Source: Acidovorax delafieldii
GTDB taxonomy: Bacteria > Pseudomonadota > Gammaproteobacteria > Burkholderiales > Burkholderiaceae_C
Length of the DNA: 64,000 nucleotides
Reading direction: 5' to 3'
NCBI RefSeq assembly: GCF_007993815.1
Contig: NZ_VJWE01000001.1
Coordinates: 1-64,000 of the forward strand
A program made the translations under genes and the position numbers. Each line of letters starts with the position of its first letter. Positions within the stretch are counted from its first letter, which is position 1. A model generated the notes under the pieces. It did no database searches. It was not told where the DNA came from and saw only the letters and a program-made list of their open reading frames with translations. Of this stretch, positions 37,500 through 47,817 are shown piece by piece.

Positions 37500-38431
37500 G
37501 CGCGCTGCTCCTTGCGGGCATCGGCCGCCGGTAGTTCGGCGGGCCTGCGCCCCCACCAGCCTGCCAGTGCCAGCCCCGCGATGATGTCCCAGAAGCCCCA
37601 CACGCCCGCCACCACGGCCATGCCCCCCAGCCCGCCAAAGAAGCTGAAGATCAGCACCAGACCCAGACCTGCGTTGCGGATGCCCACCTCGATGCTCACC
37701 GCGCGCCGGTCGTAGTCCGGCAAGCCGCTGAGCCGCGCGCAGGCGTAGCCGGTGCCGAAGGCCAGCGCATCGTGCAGTGCCACGGCCAGCAGCACAAGGC
37801 CCACGTAGTCCAGAAAGTAACGCCAGTTGCCCGCCACCGCGCCCACGATGAAACCGATGAGGCACAGAAAGCTGAGGATGCGCACGGGCTTGTTCACGCG
37901 CTGTGTGAAGCGCGGCAGCTTTTCTGCGCACAGGATGCCCAGCACAAAGGGCAGCCCGATGATCACCACGATGTGACCCGCCATCTCCAGCGGGTCAAGC
38001 GCAATGCTGCGCAGCAGCGGCGCCGCCGTGGGGTGCATGCCGCCCCAGAACGCGAAGTTGAGCGGCATGAGCACGATGGCCAGCGCGTTGGAGATGGCCG
38101 TCATCGACACCGACAGCGCCACATTGCCTCCCGCGCGGTGCGTGAGGATGTTGCTCACATTGCCGGGCGGGCAGCAGGCGACCAGAATCATGCCCAGCGC
38201 GATGCTGGGCCCGGGCTTGAGCAGCAGCGTGAGCACAAAGGTCACCGCAGGCAATACGATGAACTGCGCGGCAATGCCCACCGCCATGGCACCGGGCATG
38301 CGCAGCACGCGCTTGAAGTCCGCCACGCGCGTATCCAGCGCAATGCCGAACATGAGAAAACCCAGCACCACATTGAGCACCACCAGCGACGCGGGGTTGA
38401 AGTTGAGGCGTATTTCGTCCACAGGCAGCAT
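37496..38431 (-). CDS. Bile acid:sodium symporter family transporter (BASS)
   Basis: A 311-residue membrane protein with about nine to ten helices. The sodium-site region has LVACCPPGNVSNILTHRAGG, and the cross-over region has RRAVSIEVGIRNAGLGLVL. The family imports bile acids, steroid sulphates, pantoate, pyruvate or other organic anions with sodium. The start at 38431 (MLPVDEIRL) is chosen because the family domain begins there; the upstream open frame is non-coding. It is 4 nt from the monooxygenase stop and overlaps the epimerase start, so it is part of the FMO operon and probably supplies its substrate. Confidence 0.9.
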   Translation of the reverse strand: MLPVDEIRLNFNPASLVVLNVVLGFLMFGIALDTRVADFKRVLRMPGAMAVGIAAQFIVLPAVTFVLTLLLKPGPSIALGMILVACCPPGNVSNILTHRAGGNVALSVSMTAISNALAIVLMPLNFAFWGGMHPTAAPLLRSIALDPLEMAGHIVVIIGLPFVLGILCAEKLPRFTQRVNKPVRILSFLCLIGFIVGAVAGNWRYFLDYVGLVLLAVALHDALAFGTGYACARLSGLPDYDRRAVSIEVGIRNAGLGLVLIFSFFGGLGGMAVVAGVWGFWDIIAGLALAGWWGRRPAELPAADARKEQRA

Positions 38432-38435
38432 GGCG

Positions 38436-39803
38436 TCAGTCCTTTCTGGCGAGGGCTGCGGCGGCAGCGCGCACCGCGTTGCGGTAGGTGTCCTTGTGCA
38501 CGTAATACGCCATGCGTTCGAGCTGGAGGTACTTGAAGCCACCCGACAGATCGGGCGGCGGCCCGGCCTTGGCCTGTCGTAGCGCCTCGGCGCGCGGCGA
38601 TCCCTCGGCCTGCGCCTTGAAAAAGCCCGCCACCAGCTCCGCTTGTTCATAGCGGCCCTGCCAGCCGATACCGCTGGCTTCGATCATGCCCATTACGGCC
38701 AGGTTGTCGAAACGGGGTGACAGGATGTTGAGATAGAGCTGCGGCGCCATGCCCTGCCAGTTGAGCAGGCTGTGGTCGATGAAGGGGTAGTGCAGCTTGT
38801 AGCCCGTGGCACAGAGCACCAGGTCATAGTCCTGCGCGCTGCCGTCCTTGAAGTGCACCGTATGGCCTTCAAAACGCGCGATGTCGGGCTTGACGTGGAT
38901 GTCGCCATGGCCCAGGTGGTGCAGCACCAGCGAGTTGACCACCGGGTGCGACTCGTACATCTTGTAGTCGGGCTTGGGCAGGCCAAAGCGCGCAGGGTCG
39001 CCAGTGAACCATTGCAGTACCACGCTGTCCACCTTTTGCTTGAGCCAGGGCGGCATCTTGAACTTGCCGCCCAGCATGTCTGCGGGCTTGCCGAACACAT
39101 ACTTGGGCACGAAGTAGTAGCCGCGCCGCACCGAGATGTCCACGCTGCGCGCGTAGTGCACCGCGTCCACCGCAATGTCGCAGCCCGAGTTGCCCGCACC
39201 CACCACCAGCACACGCTTGCCTTTGAACAGCTCGGCGCTCTTGTAGGCGCTGGTGTGCAGCAGCTCCCCGTCAAAGTGCCCCTCAAAGCGCGGCATGCTG
39301 GGTTCGGCCAGCGTGCCGTTGGCAATGACCACGCCCTTGAACTCTGCCGTTTGCGCGGGCCCACCGTGCTGCGTCCACGTCACGCGCCACAGCGGCGCAG
39401 TGCCCTCCCCCACCGGTTCGACCCGGAGCACGCGCGTGCCAAACCAGAAGTGCTGGCGCAGGCCAAAGTGCTCTGCAAAGTCGAAGAAATATTGGCGCAT
39501 GTCCCGGTGGCTCGGATAGTCGGCCACTTCGGGGCGCATGGGGAACTCGGTGAACTCGGTGGTGTGCTTGCTGGAGATCAGGTGCGCCGATTCGTAGACC
39601 GTGCTGCGCGGGTTGTCGATGTTCCACAAACCACCCACGTCGGTGTGTGCTTCAAAGCCCTGGAAAGGCACGCCCAGCTTCTGCAGGTTGCGCGCGGCGG
39701 CCAGCCCACTGGGGCCGGCGCCGATGAGGGCGATGTGGCCGCGCATGTCCTGTGCGAGCGGCGTCGAAGGGCTTGTCTCCAGCATCGTTGTTGTTGTCGT
39801 CAT
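38436..39803 (-). CDS. Flavin-containing monooxygenase (FMO/BVMO-like)
   Basis: A 455-residue class B monooxygenase. The FAD loop is GAGPSG (near residue 28), and the NADPH loop is GAGNSG (near residue 203). Between them lies the family fingerprint FxGxxxHxxxY, present as FDGELLHTSAY, followed later by the ATGYK motif. Such enzymes insert oxygen into ketones or oxidise N/S centres. It lies second in the operon after a short-chain dehydrogenase (15-nt gap) and before a bile-acid-type symporter, which suggests catabolism of an imported ketone, terpenoid or steroid-like compound. Confidence 0.92.
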   Translation of the reverse strand: MTTTTTMLETSPSTPLAQDMRGHIALIGAGPSGLAAARNLQKLGVPFQGFEAHTDVGGLWNIDNPRSTVYESAHLISSKHTTEFTEFPMRPEVADYPSHRDMRQYFFDFAEHFGLRQHFWFGTRVLRVEPVGEGTAPLWRVTWTQHGGPAQTAEFKGVVIANGTLAEPSMPRFEGHFDGELLHTSAYKSAELFKGKRVLVVGAGNSGCDIAVDAVHYARSVDISVRRGYYFVPKYVFGKPADMLGGKFKMPPWLKQKVDSVVLQWFTGDPARFGLPKPDYKMYESHPVVNSLVLHHLGHGDIHVKPDIARFEGHTVHFKDGSAQDYDLVLCATGYKLHYPFIDHSLLNWQGMAPQLYLNILSPRFDNLAVMGMIEASGIGWQGRYEQAELVAGFFKAQAEGSPRAEALRQAKAGPPPDLSGGFKYLQLERMAYYVHKDTYRNAVRAAAAALARKD

Positions 39804-39818
39804 TCGGTTTTTTCTCTC

Positions 39819-40649
39819 TCAGGTGTCGATGTTCTTGTCTGCGCGCACTGGCAACCCCGGAATGGCGGTGGCCCCCGCCTCGCCCACGCGCGGCTTGCGC
39901 GGCTGGCCCAGCAGCAGCCGGTCGTGCAGGGCATCAGGCAACAGGTTCAACAGGCGCGCCAGCCAACCGATGCGCGCAGGCAGCACGATGTGGGTGCGCC
40001 CCCGGGCCACAGCGGCCAGCAGGGCACGCGCGGCGTCCTCGGGCTCCATCAGGCCGGGCATGGCAAAACGGTTGCCTGCCGTGAGCGCGGTGCGCAGGTA
40101 GCCAGGGCTGACCGTGCTCACCACGATGGAATCGCCGCGCAGCTCGGCACGCAGACTCTCCAGGTAACGGATGAGCCCGCCCTTGCTGGCGCAGTACGCG
40201 CCATTGCCCGGCATGCCCCGCCAGCCCGCAATGCTGGCCACCCCCACCAGCGCGCCGCGCCGCTGCGCGCGCAGGGCCGACACAAAGGGCTGGAAGGTGG
40301 TGGCGGCGCCCAGCAGGTTGATCTCCAGCATGCGCCGCATCACAACCAAGTCGTCGACCTGGGCGGTGTCAAAACCCCCGGCCACCCCGGCATTGGCGAT
40401 GACGAGGTCCGGCGTCCCTCGGCGGCCCATCCAGTCGGCGGCCATGGCCTGCATGGCGGTAACGTCCGCCACATCGGGCGTATAGACAGCACAGCGCTCT
40501 GGCGCCAGTGCGGCCAACGTTTCCAGCGCGGGCCGGTTCAGGCCCACCAGCGCCACGGCGGCGCCCTGGCCGATCAGCTCGCGCGCCAGCGCCTGGCCCA
40601 GCCCGCCACAGGCGCCGGTGAGCACTACGTTCTGGAAAAAGGCGGTCAT
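39819..40649 (-). CDS. Short-chain dehydrogenase/reductase
   Basis: A 276-residue classical SDR. The cofactor motif is TGACGGLG near residue 10, the NAG strand is in VIANAGVAGG, the catalytic Ser is in GVASIAGWRG, and Tyr/Lys are in YCASK. The hydrophobic C-terminal segment RIGWLARLLNLLPD may touch the membrane. The start at 40649 has GGGAGC upstream on the coding strand. It is the first gene of the FMO-symporter-epimerase-EamA operon and is divergent from the IclR regulator. It would interconvert an alcohol and the ketone used by the monooxygenase. Confidence 0.9.
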   Translation of the reverse strand: MTAFFQNVVLTGACGGLGQALARELIGQGAAVALVGLNRPALETLAALAPERCAVYTPDVADVTAMQAMAADWMGRRGTPDLVIANAGVAGGFDTAQVDDLVVMRRMLEINLLGAATTFQPFVSALRAQRRGALVGVASIAGWRGMPGNGAYCASKGGLIRYLESLRAELRGDSIVVSTVSPGYLRTALTAGNRFAMPGLMEPEDAARALLAAVARGRTHIVLPARIGWLARLLNLLPDALHDRLLLGQPRKPRVGEAGATAIPGLPVRADKNIDT

Positions 40650-40720
40650 GAAGCTCCCGGTGAATTGGGTTTGCAGCTTAGCCACAATGCTGAATAATCC
40701 CGAAATGTTTTATGAATTCG

Positions 40721-40735
40721 TCTCGAATTCCGAGA
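40721..40735. promoter_or_regulatory. Candidate IclR operator palindrome
   Basis: A perfect inverted repeat, TCTCG-AATTC-CGAGA, lies in the 89-nt spacer between the SDR gene and the IclR gene, next to a second GAATTC (40714-40719). It overlies the alternative IclR start at 40712, which favours the start at 40739. Assignment to IclR is inferred from position. Confidence 0.55.
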
Positions 40736-40738
40736 TTT

Positions 40739-41491
40739 ATGACCAACACACCGCCCAGCCTGCGCTTGTTTGAACTGCTGGAAACGATGTGCGCCCAGGG
40801 CCAGCCCTTCAGCCTGGGCGATGCCATCGAGGCCACCGGCTGGCCCAAGCCCAGCGTGCACCGCATGCTGGGCCAGCTGGAGGCCGGTGGCCTGCTGGCG
40901 CGCGAGCCAGACGGGCGGCGCTACACCCCCGCACCACGTCTGCTGCGCCTGGCCGAAAGCACGCTGAGCGCGGGCACCCAGCATGGGGTGCGCCACGCCG
41001 TGCTGCGGCAACTGGTGGCCGACATTGGCGAAAGCTGCAACCTCACGGCGTTGAGCGGCGCTGGAGTGATCTACCTGGACCGGGTGGAGTCAGCCTTTCC
41101 GCTGCGCATGGAACTGCGGCCTGGCACCCGCGTGCCCATCCACTGCTCGGCCAGCGGCAAGCTGTTTCTGGCTCACCTGTCGCCCGCACGCCGGGCCGCC
41201 ATCCTCGACGGTCTGCCCCTCACCCGCCACACGGCCACCACCCTGACCGACCGCGCCGCGCTGGAGGGCGAACTGGAGCAGATCCTGCGGCAAGGCTATG
41301 CCACGGACGCCGAGGAGTTTGTGGACGGCCTCGTCTGTGTGGCCGTGCCCGTGTTGGCCGGCGGGCGGCGCCAGGTGCGCAGCGCCGTGGCACTGCAGGC
41401 ACCCTCTGCCCGCATGCCGCTGGGGCGGGCGCTGCAACTGGTGCCCCGGCTGGGAGAAGCAGCGCAGGCCTTGGGCCGGACCTGGGCTTGA
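40739..41491 (+). CDS. IclR-family transcriptional regulator
   Basis: A 250-residue regulator. It has an N-terminal winged helix (LRLFELLETMCAQGQPFSLG, then PKPSVHRMLGQLEAGGLL as the recognition region) and a C-terminal effector domain with GVIYLDRVES, HCSASGKLFLAHL and GYATDAEEFVDGLVCVAVPV. It is divergent from the SDR/FMO/symporter operon and likely controls it in response to the pathway substrate. An in-frame ATG at 40712 would add nine residues across the candidate operator and is considered less likely. Confidence 0.92.
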   Translation: MTNTPPSLRLFELLETMCAQGQPFSLGDAIEATGWPKPSVHRMLGQLEAGGLLAREPDGRRYTPAPRLLRLAESTLSAGTQHGVRHAVLRQLVADIGESCNLTALSGAGVIYLDRVESAFPLRMELRPGTRVPIHCSASGKLFLAHLSPARRAAILDGLPLTRHTATTLTDRAALEGELEQILRQGYATDAEEFVDGLVCVAVPVLAGGRRQVRSAVALQAPSARMPLGRALQLVPRLGEAAQALGRTWA

Positions 41492-41536
41492 GCCATCACG
41501 CAACAACCCCTGACGCATTCACCATCTGCTCTCACC

Positions 41537-41905
41537 ATGCCACTGAACTACCTCGACTTTGACTACAGCGAAGACGCTGACGGCAACGGTACCCTGGATG
41601 CCATGGCCAGCGTCCTGCCCGCGCAACTGCCTGCCTTGCAGAACGAGATCGCTGCCGTGCTGGCCTGGGCGCATGCACACTGGCCCGGCGCCTGCGCACC
41701 GCAGGAAGACGGCGGCGCGTGGCACTATGACCTGCACGGCGTGCAAGAGGTGCAGAGCCCCTTGACCTTGTCCTTTGACGATGCGACGGGGCAACTGCAC
41801 ATGACTACAGGCAGTGCCGCGCCACCGCGCACCACGCTGACCCTCACCCTCAGTGGCAGCAGCGACTTCTGTACCGCTTTGCGCGAAGCCTTCGATATGG
41901 AATGA
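41537..41905 (+). CDS. Conserved-looking hypothetical protein, 122 residues
   Basis: I do not recognise this protein. It is acidic and soluble with no signal or membrane segment. It has an acidic N-terminus (NYLDFDYSEDADGNGTLDAM), a Trp/His-rich middle (VLAWAHAHWPG, GGAWHYDLHGVQE) and beta-strand-like repeats (LTLSFDDATGQLHM, TTLTLTLSGS). Codon use matches its neighbours, so it is probably a real gene. It follows the IclR gene by 45 nt and could share its transcript. Confidence 0.65.
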   Translation: MPLNYLDFDYSEDADGNGTLDAMASVLPAQLPALQNEIAAVLAWAHAHWPGACAPQEDGGAWHYDLHGVQEVQSPLTLSFDDATGQLHMTTGSAAPPRTTLTLTLSGSSDFCTALREAFDME

Positions 41906-41942
41906 GCCTCCTCCTCATGGCCTCTTCCCCAGCCAATTCAAA

Positions 41943-41952
41943 GGGTTAACCC
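41943..41952. promoter_or_regulatory. 10-bp palindrome upstream of the Tat-signal MBL gene
   Basis: GGGTTAACCC is a perfect palindrome in the 162-nt gap before the metallo-beta-lactamase-fold gene, about 115 nt from its start. It could be an operator; no partner half-sites or promoter boxes are obvious. Confidence 0.25.
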
Positions 41953-42067
41953 CAATTAGCGACCAAAAGCCCCACGTTGCAAACAGGTTAGTGCGCCAGC
42001 CCACGCTTTCCTGAGGTCCAGCGCTACAGTTGCGACTCGTTAGTTCAACCCGAGACTGGAGAGTTTC

Positions 42068-43036
42068 ATGCTGTCACGCCGTCACTTCCTGGGCGCAAGC
42101 CTGGCCACCACCGTTTACGCTGCGGGCTCGTTCGTGCCCGTGTGGGCGCAGAACGCACCCAATTTCGGCACGCCCACCTTGCCCAGCCCTGGTTTCCGTC
42201 GCATGAAGGTGGGGGACGTGGAGGTGATCGCACTGAACGATGGCATCACTCGCCGCCCTTTGGGGGAAGAGTTTGTGAAGAACGCACCGCTGGCCGAAGT
42301 GCGTGCGCTGCTCGCATCACAAGGCCTGCCCACCGACTACATCGATGTGCCGTACACCCCCTTCCTGGTGGTGGCGGGCGCGCGCAAGATCCTGATCGAT
42401 ACCGGCCTGGGCGAGTTTGGTGGTGCCACCACCGGCAAGCTGCTGGACAGTCTGCGCGCTGCTGGCATGCAGGCCTCCGACATCGATACCGTGCTCGTCA
42501 GCCACTACCACGGCGACCACATCAATGGAATCCGCAACAAGGCGGGTGAGCTGGTGTTCCCGAAGGCCAAGGTGATGGTGCCTGCAGCCGAACATGCCTT
42601 CTGGATGGACGACGCGCGCATGGCCGCCGCCCCCGCAGGCATGAAGGGTGCGTTTGACAATGTGCGTCGCACCTTTGCCACCATGCCCGCCGATGCGCTG
42701 GTGCGGTTTGAAGCGGGCACCGAGGTTGCGCCAGGCATCCAGTCGGTGGCCGCCTACGGCCATACGCCGGGCCACACGCTGTTCGAGCTGAAGTCGGCAG
42801 GTCAGAACTTCTTCTATGTGGCAGACCTGACCAACGTGCCCGCATTGTTCGCACGCAATCCTGACTGGGCCGTGACCTTTGACATGGACGCAGAGGCTGC
42901 GCGAAAGGTCCGCCGCGAGGTGTTCCAGCGCATCACCACCAGCAGCGCCATGCTGGGCGGCTTCCACTTCCCCTTCCCTGCGTTTGGCCGCGTAGCAGCA
43001 GCGGGCAATGGCTATGCCTTCCAGCCAGCTGCCTGA
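42068..43036 (+). CDS. Tat-exported MBL-fold metallo-hydrolase
   Basis: A 322-residue periplasmic enzyme. The N-terminus SRRHFLGASLATTVYAAG is a twin-arginine signal with cleavage near PVWAQ. The zinc motif HxHxDH is present as SHYHGDHINGI, with later ligands in YGHTPGHTLFE and VADLTN. Relatives include lactonases, arylsulfatase-like hydrolases and glyoxalase II-like proteins; the substrate is unknown. GGAGAG lies just before the start. The last 29 nt overlap the start of the next gene, which also encodes a twin-arginine signal. Confidence 0.9.
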   Translation: MLSRRHFLGASLATTVYAAGSFVPVWAQNAPNFGTPTLPSPGFRRMKVGDVEVIALNDGITRRPLGEEFVKNAPLAEVRALLASQGLPTDYIDVPYTPFLVVAGARKILIDTGLGEFGGATTGKLLDSLRAAGMQASDIDTVLVSHYHGDHINGIRNKAGELVFPKAKVMVPAAEHAFWMDDARMAAAPAGMKGAFDNVRRTFATMPADALVRFEAGTEVAPGIQSVAAYGHTPGHTLFELKSAGQNFFYVADLTNVPALFARNPDWAVTFDMDAEAARKVRREVFQRITTSSAMLGGFHFPFPAFGRVAAAGNGYAFQPAA

Positions 43037-43682
43037 GGCCGAAGCAGCCGGGGATCAGGCTGCGACGCAAGGTACGCGCGTCACACGGCGCACCTTGCTG
43101 GGCAGGGGAGCGGCAGGCGCATTAGGTAGCGGACTGGCCCTCACAGCCCTGCAGACCTGGGCAGCCCAGGAAGCGGGTGCCGAGGTCTTGCTGCGCCAGG
43201 GCGGAGTGGTGGCGTTGTTTCGCCACGCGCTGGCCCCCGGCACCTTTGATCCCCCGGGTTTCCGCCTGGGCGACTGCAGCACCCAGCGCAACCTGAACGA
43301 TGAAGGCCGGGCCCAGGCCCGGCGCATTGGCGAGTGGTTCCAGACGCGGCAATTGCGTCCGGAGAAGGTGCTGTCAAGCCCCTGGTGCCGTTGCATCGAC
43401 AGTGCCACCCTGGCTTTCGGTGCACCACAGGTGTGGACGGCTCTGGGTTCGCCCAGGGGCTACTCCGAGACCACGGGTGAGAGCCACCTGCGCGAACTGC
43501 GCCAGGAGCTGGCCGCAGCGTCTGCGCACAATGGCCGGTTTGAGGTGTGGTTCAGCCACATGTTTGTGCAGTCCGATCTGGCACGCGACAGCACCAGCTC
43601 GGGCGATGCGCTGATCTTGCGAGCCCCCCGAGGTGGCGACGTGCAGGTGCTGGCGAAACTCTCGGTCACCGGATCAACCTGA
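43008..43682 (+). CDS. Histidine phosphatase superfamily protein with Tat-like signal
   Basis: A 224-residue protein with VTRRTLLGRGAAGALGSGLA near residue 25, a likely twin-arginine signal. The phosphatase core begins VVALFRHALAPG, an RHG-type catalytic motif with Ala instead of Gly. Conserved Arg is in SSPWCRCIDSA, and the second His is in VWFSHMFVQ. It overlaps the MBL-fold gene by 29 nt in another frame, suggesting coupled translation and a shared periplasmic pathway, for example dephosphorylation plus hydrolysis of one compound. The substrate is unknown. Confidence 0.82.
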   Translation: MAMPSSQLPEAEAAGDQAATQGTRVTRRTLLGRGAAGALGSGLALTALQTWAAQEAGAEVLLRQGGVVALFRHALAPGTFDPPGFRLGDCSTQRNLNDEGRAQARRIGEWFQTRQLRPEKVLSSPWCRCIDSATLAFGAPQVWTALGSPRGYSETTGESHLRELRQELAAASAHNGRFEVWFSHMFVQSDLARDSTSSGDALILRAPRGGDVQVLAKLSVTGST

Positions 43683-44015
43683 CCAGCGCCTGCTGATGCT
43701 GGCGGCAGATCGCGCTCCCGTGCACCGTGGTGCACGGGCCATCGGACTACACGCTGGCGATGCCCTGGGGCGTATCCTGAAGATTCCCAGCCCTGCCAGA
43801 TACCCCGGCGCGGCGCACACCCAGGAGCCGCCGATGACACCGTCCCACACACTGGGTGAACCCGCAGCCTGCAGGCCCCGTCGCTGAGAGCTGCTATGGC
43901 CTTCCTCTCCAGCGCCCCCCGCCTTACCACCGCGTCCAACGAGCCTGCGCGATGGCCCGCGAATGCCGGCGCGCCCCTGGCGCAGGCAATCCCAGGCAGC
44001 CAGCGTGGTGTTCGC
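43683..44015. other. Gene-free interval before the transglutaminase-like gene
   Basis: About 330 nt with no credible gene if the transglutaminase starts at 44016. The frame is open from 43896, but residues 1-40 of that reading lack similarity to the family. The interval holds one perfect 22-nt palindrome (43717-43738). I see no clear promoter boxes or T-tract. Confidence 0.5.
43717..43738. repeat. Perfect 22-nt palindrome
   Basis: CCCGTGCACC-GT-GGTGCACGGG has a ten-base-pair stem with the central GT as spacer. It starts 35 nt after the histidine phosphatase stop. No T-run follows on either strand, so it is not a standard terminator; an operator or an RNA hairpin protecting the upstream message are possible. 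Confidence 0.6.
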
Positions 44016-44903
44016 ATGGACCTGCAGATTGACCTGCGCTACGAGATCGACAGCTACGGCGCCGATTTCGTGTTCAACATCCACGCCGCACAAACACCCC
44101 ACCAGATCGTCCACAACGAGCGCTTGGTGCTCAGCCAGGACATTCCCCACCAGATCCACACAGACCCTGCGACGGGTAACCGCTATCTCCGGCTGCATGG
44201 CGAGCCCGGCATGCTGGAGCTGACCTACAGCGCTACGGTGGACATCCGCCACCACCGTGCCGACCCCACCCAACTGGCCGAGGTGCCTGTGCGGCACCTC
44301 CCGCCGCATGTGATGGGCTACATCTACCCCAGCCGATATTGCCAGTCTGACCGCCTGCTGCGGCTGGCACTGAACGAGTTCGGCGCCTTGTGGCAGGGCC
44401 ACAGCCGCGTGCAGGCTATCCGTGACTGGGTGAATCGGCATGTGGCGTTCACGTCCAACACCTCCAACTCCAACACTTCGGCCGTCGACACGCTGGTGGA
44501 ACAGGTCGGGGTGTGCCGGGATTTCGCCCACCTGATGATTGCACTGTGCCGCGCCGTGAACATTCCAGCCCGCTTCACCACGGGCACCGACTACGGTGCC
44601 GACCCAGCGCTGGGCCCGCCGGACTTTCATGCCTACGTGGAGGTGTATCTGGGCGACCGCTGGTATCTGTTCGACCCTTCGGGCACGGCCATCCCCATGG
44701 GGCTGCTGCGGTTTGGCACCGGCCGAGATGCCGCCGACGTGGCGTTTGCCACCATCTTTGGCGGAGTGCGGGCACAGCCCCCTACCATCCACACCCGCGC
44801 GGTGGAGGACCCTGCCCAGGGGTGGGTGCTGCCGCACCACTGCGCCGAGGCGCTGTCCACCGACCAGGGGACGTCGTACGGGGCGCGTTTCGTCGCGCAA
44901 TAG
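44016..44903 (+). CDS. Transglutaminase-like cysteine protease domain protein
   Basis: A 295-residue cytoplasmic protein. The N-terminal beta domain (MDLQIDLRYEIDSYGADFVF) is followed by the transglutaminase-like core. The catalytic Cys is in VGVCRDFAHLMIALCR, His in PPDFHAYVEVYLG, and Asp in WYLFDPSGTA. Members of this family often accompany Anbu, alpha-E and ATP-grasp genes. Here the Anbu gene is at 4686 and the other two are not seen. An upstream ATG at 43896 is possible but would add an unconserved leader. Substrate is unknown. Confidence 0.85.
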   Translation: MDLQIDLRYEIDSYGADFVFNIHAAQTPHQIVHNERLVLSQDIPHQIHTDPATGNRYLRLHGEPGMLELTYSATVDIRHHRADPTQLAEVPVRHLPPHVMGYIYPSRYCQSDRLLRLALNEFGALWQGHSRVQAIRDWVNRHVAFTSNTSNSNTSAVDTLVEQVGVCRDFAHLMIALCRAVNIPARFTTGTDYGADPALGPPDFHAYVEVYLGDRWYLFDPSGTAIPMGLLRFGTGRDAADVAFATIFGGVRAQPPTIHTRAVEDPAQGWVLPHHCAEALSTDQGTSYGARFVAQ

Positions 44904-45020
44904 GGAGTTTGACCTTCCGTTTGCTGCCTCTGGCGGGTGCGGCAGAAAGGCCTGTTGGCCACCCCTGATTGCGGCTGTGGCCTAATATGCCCCTTTTCTC
45001 CACTTTCTCAGAGACCTACC

Positions 45021-45191
45021 ATGGGCAACAAGATCGTCACCGAAGCAGACCGCAAGCGCACCCCCCAACCCAAGCCAATGCCCGGCGTGACGCTGAACAC
45101 CCCTGGCCGTGGTCAGCGTGTGAGCCTGGAGCGTGGTGTCGCCACGCGCAGCAAGAAGAACCCTGGCAAGCGCTCGCGCAAGGGCGGCTGA
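45021..45191 (+). CDS. Small basic protein, 56 residues
   Basis: A very basic, Pro/Gly-containing protein with no hydrophobic stretch. It starts MGNKIVTEADRKRTPQPKP and ends RSKKNPGKRSRKGG. No known domain is recognised. Codon pattern, its own strong terminator 42 nt downstream and isolation between larger genes support a real, separately transcribed gene. The basic tail suggests nucleic-acid binding, but this is only inference. Longer reading to 44937 is not favoured. Confidence 0.6.
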   Translation: MGNKIVTEADRKRTPQPKPMPGVTLNTPGRGQRVSLERGVATRSKKNPGKRSRKGG

Positions 45192-45232
45192 TCAGCCCTC
45201 CGGGGGCGCTGCGGCGCCCCGCCAGCACCCAC

Positions 45233-45263
45233 AAAAAAAGCCCTCGTCTGAGGGCTTTTTTTT
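45233..45263. terminator. Bidirectional Rho-independent terminator
   Basis: AGCCCTC-GTCT-GAGGGCT forms a seven-pair stem flanked by seven A on the left and eight T on the right, so it works in both directions. It ends the 56-residue protein gene (+) and the PAS kinase operon (-). A second hairpin without T-tract (GGGGCGC-TGCG-GCGCCCC, 45203-45220) lies just before it. Confidence 0.95.
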
Positions 45264-45278
45264 GGGCGATACAGCCGT

Positions 45279-47816
<2,538 letters not shown>

Positions 47817-47817
47817 A

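Noticed and set aside
42522..42854. A minus-strand frame containing RRSSDL, which can signal sequencing-adapter contamination
   Set aside because: The underlying plus-strand DNA is ordinary coding sequence of the MBL-fold gene and does not match an adapter.
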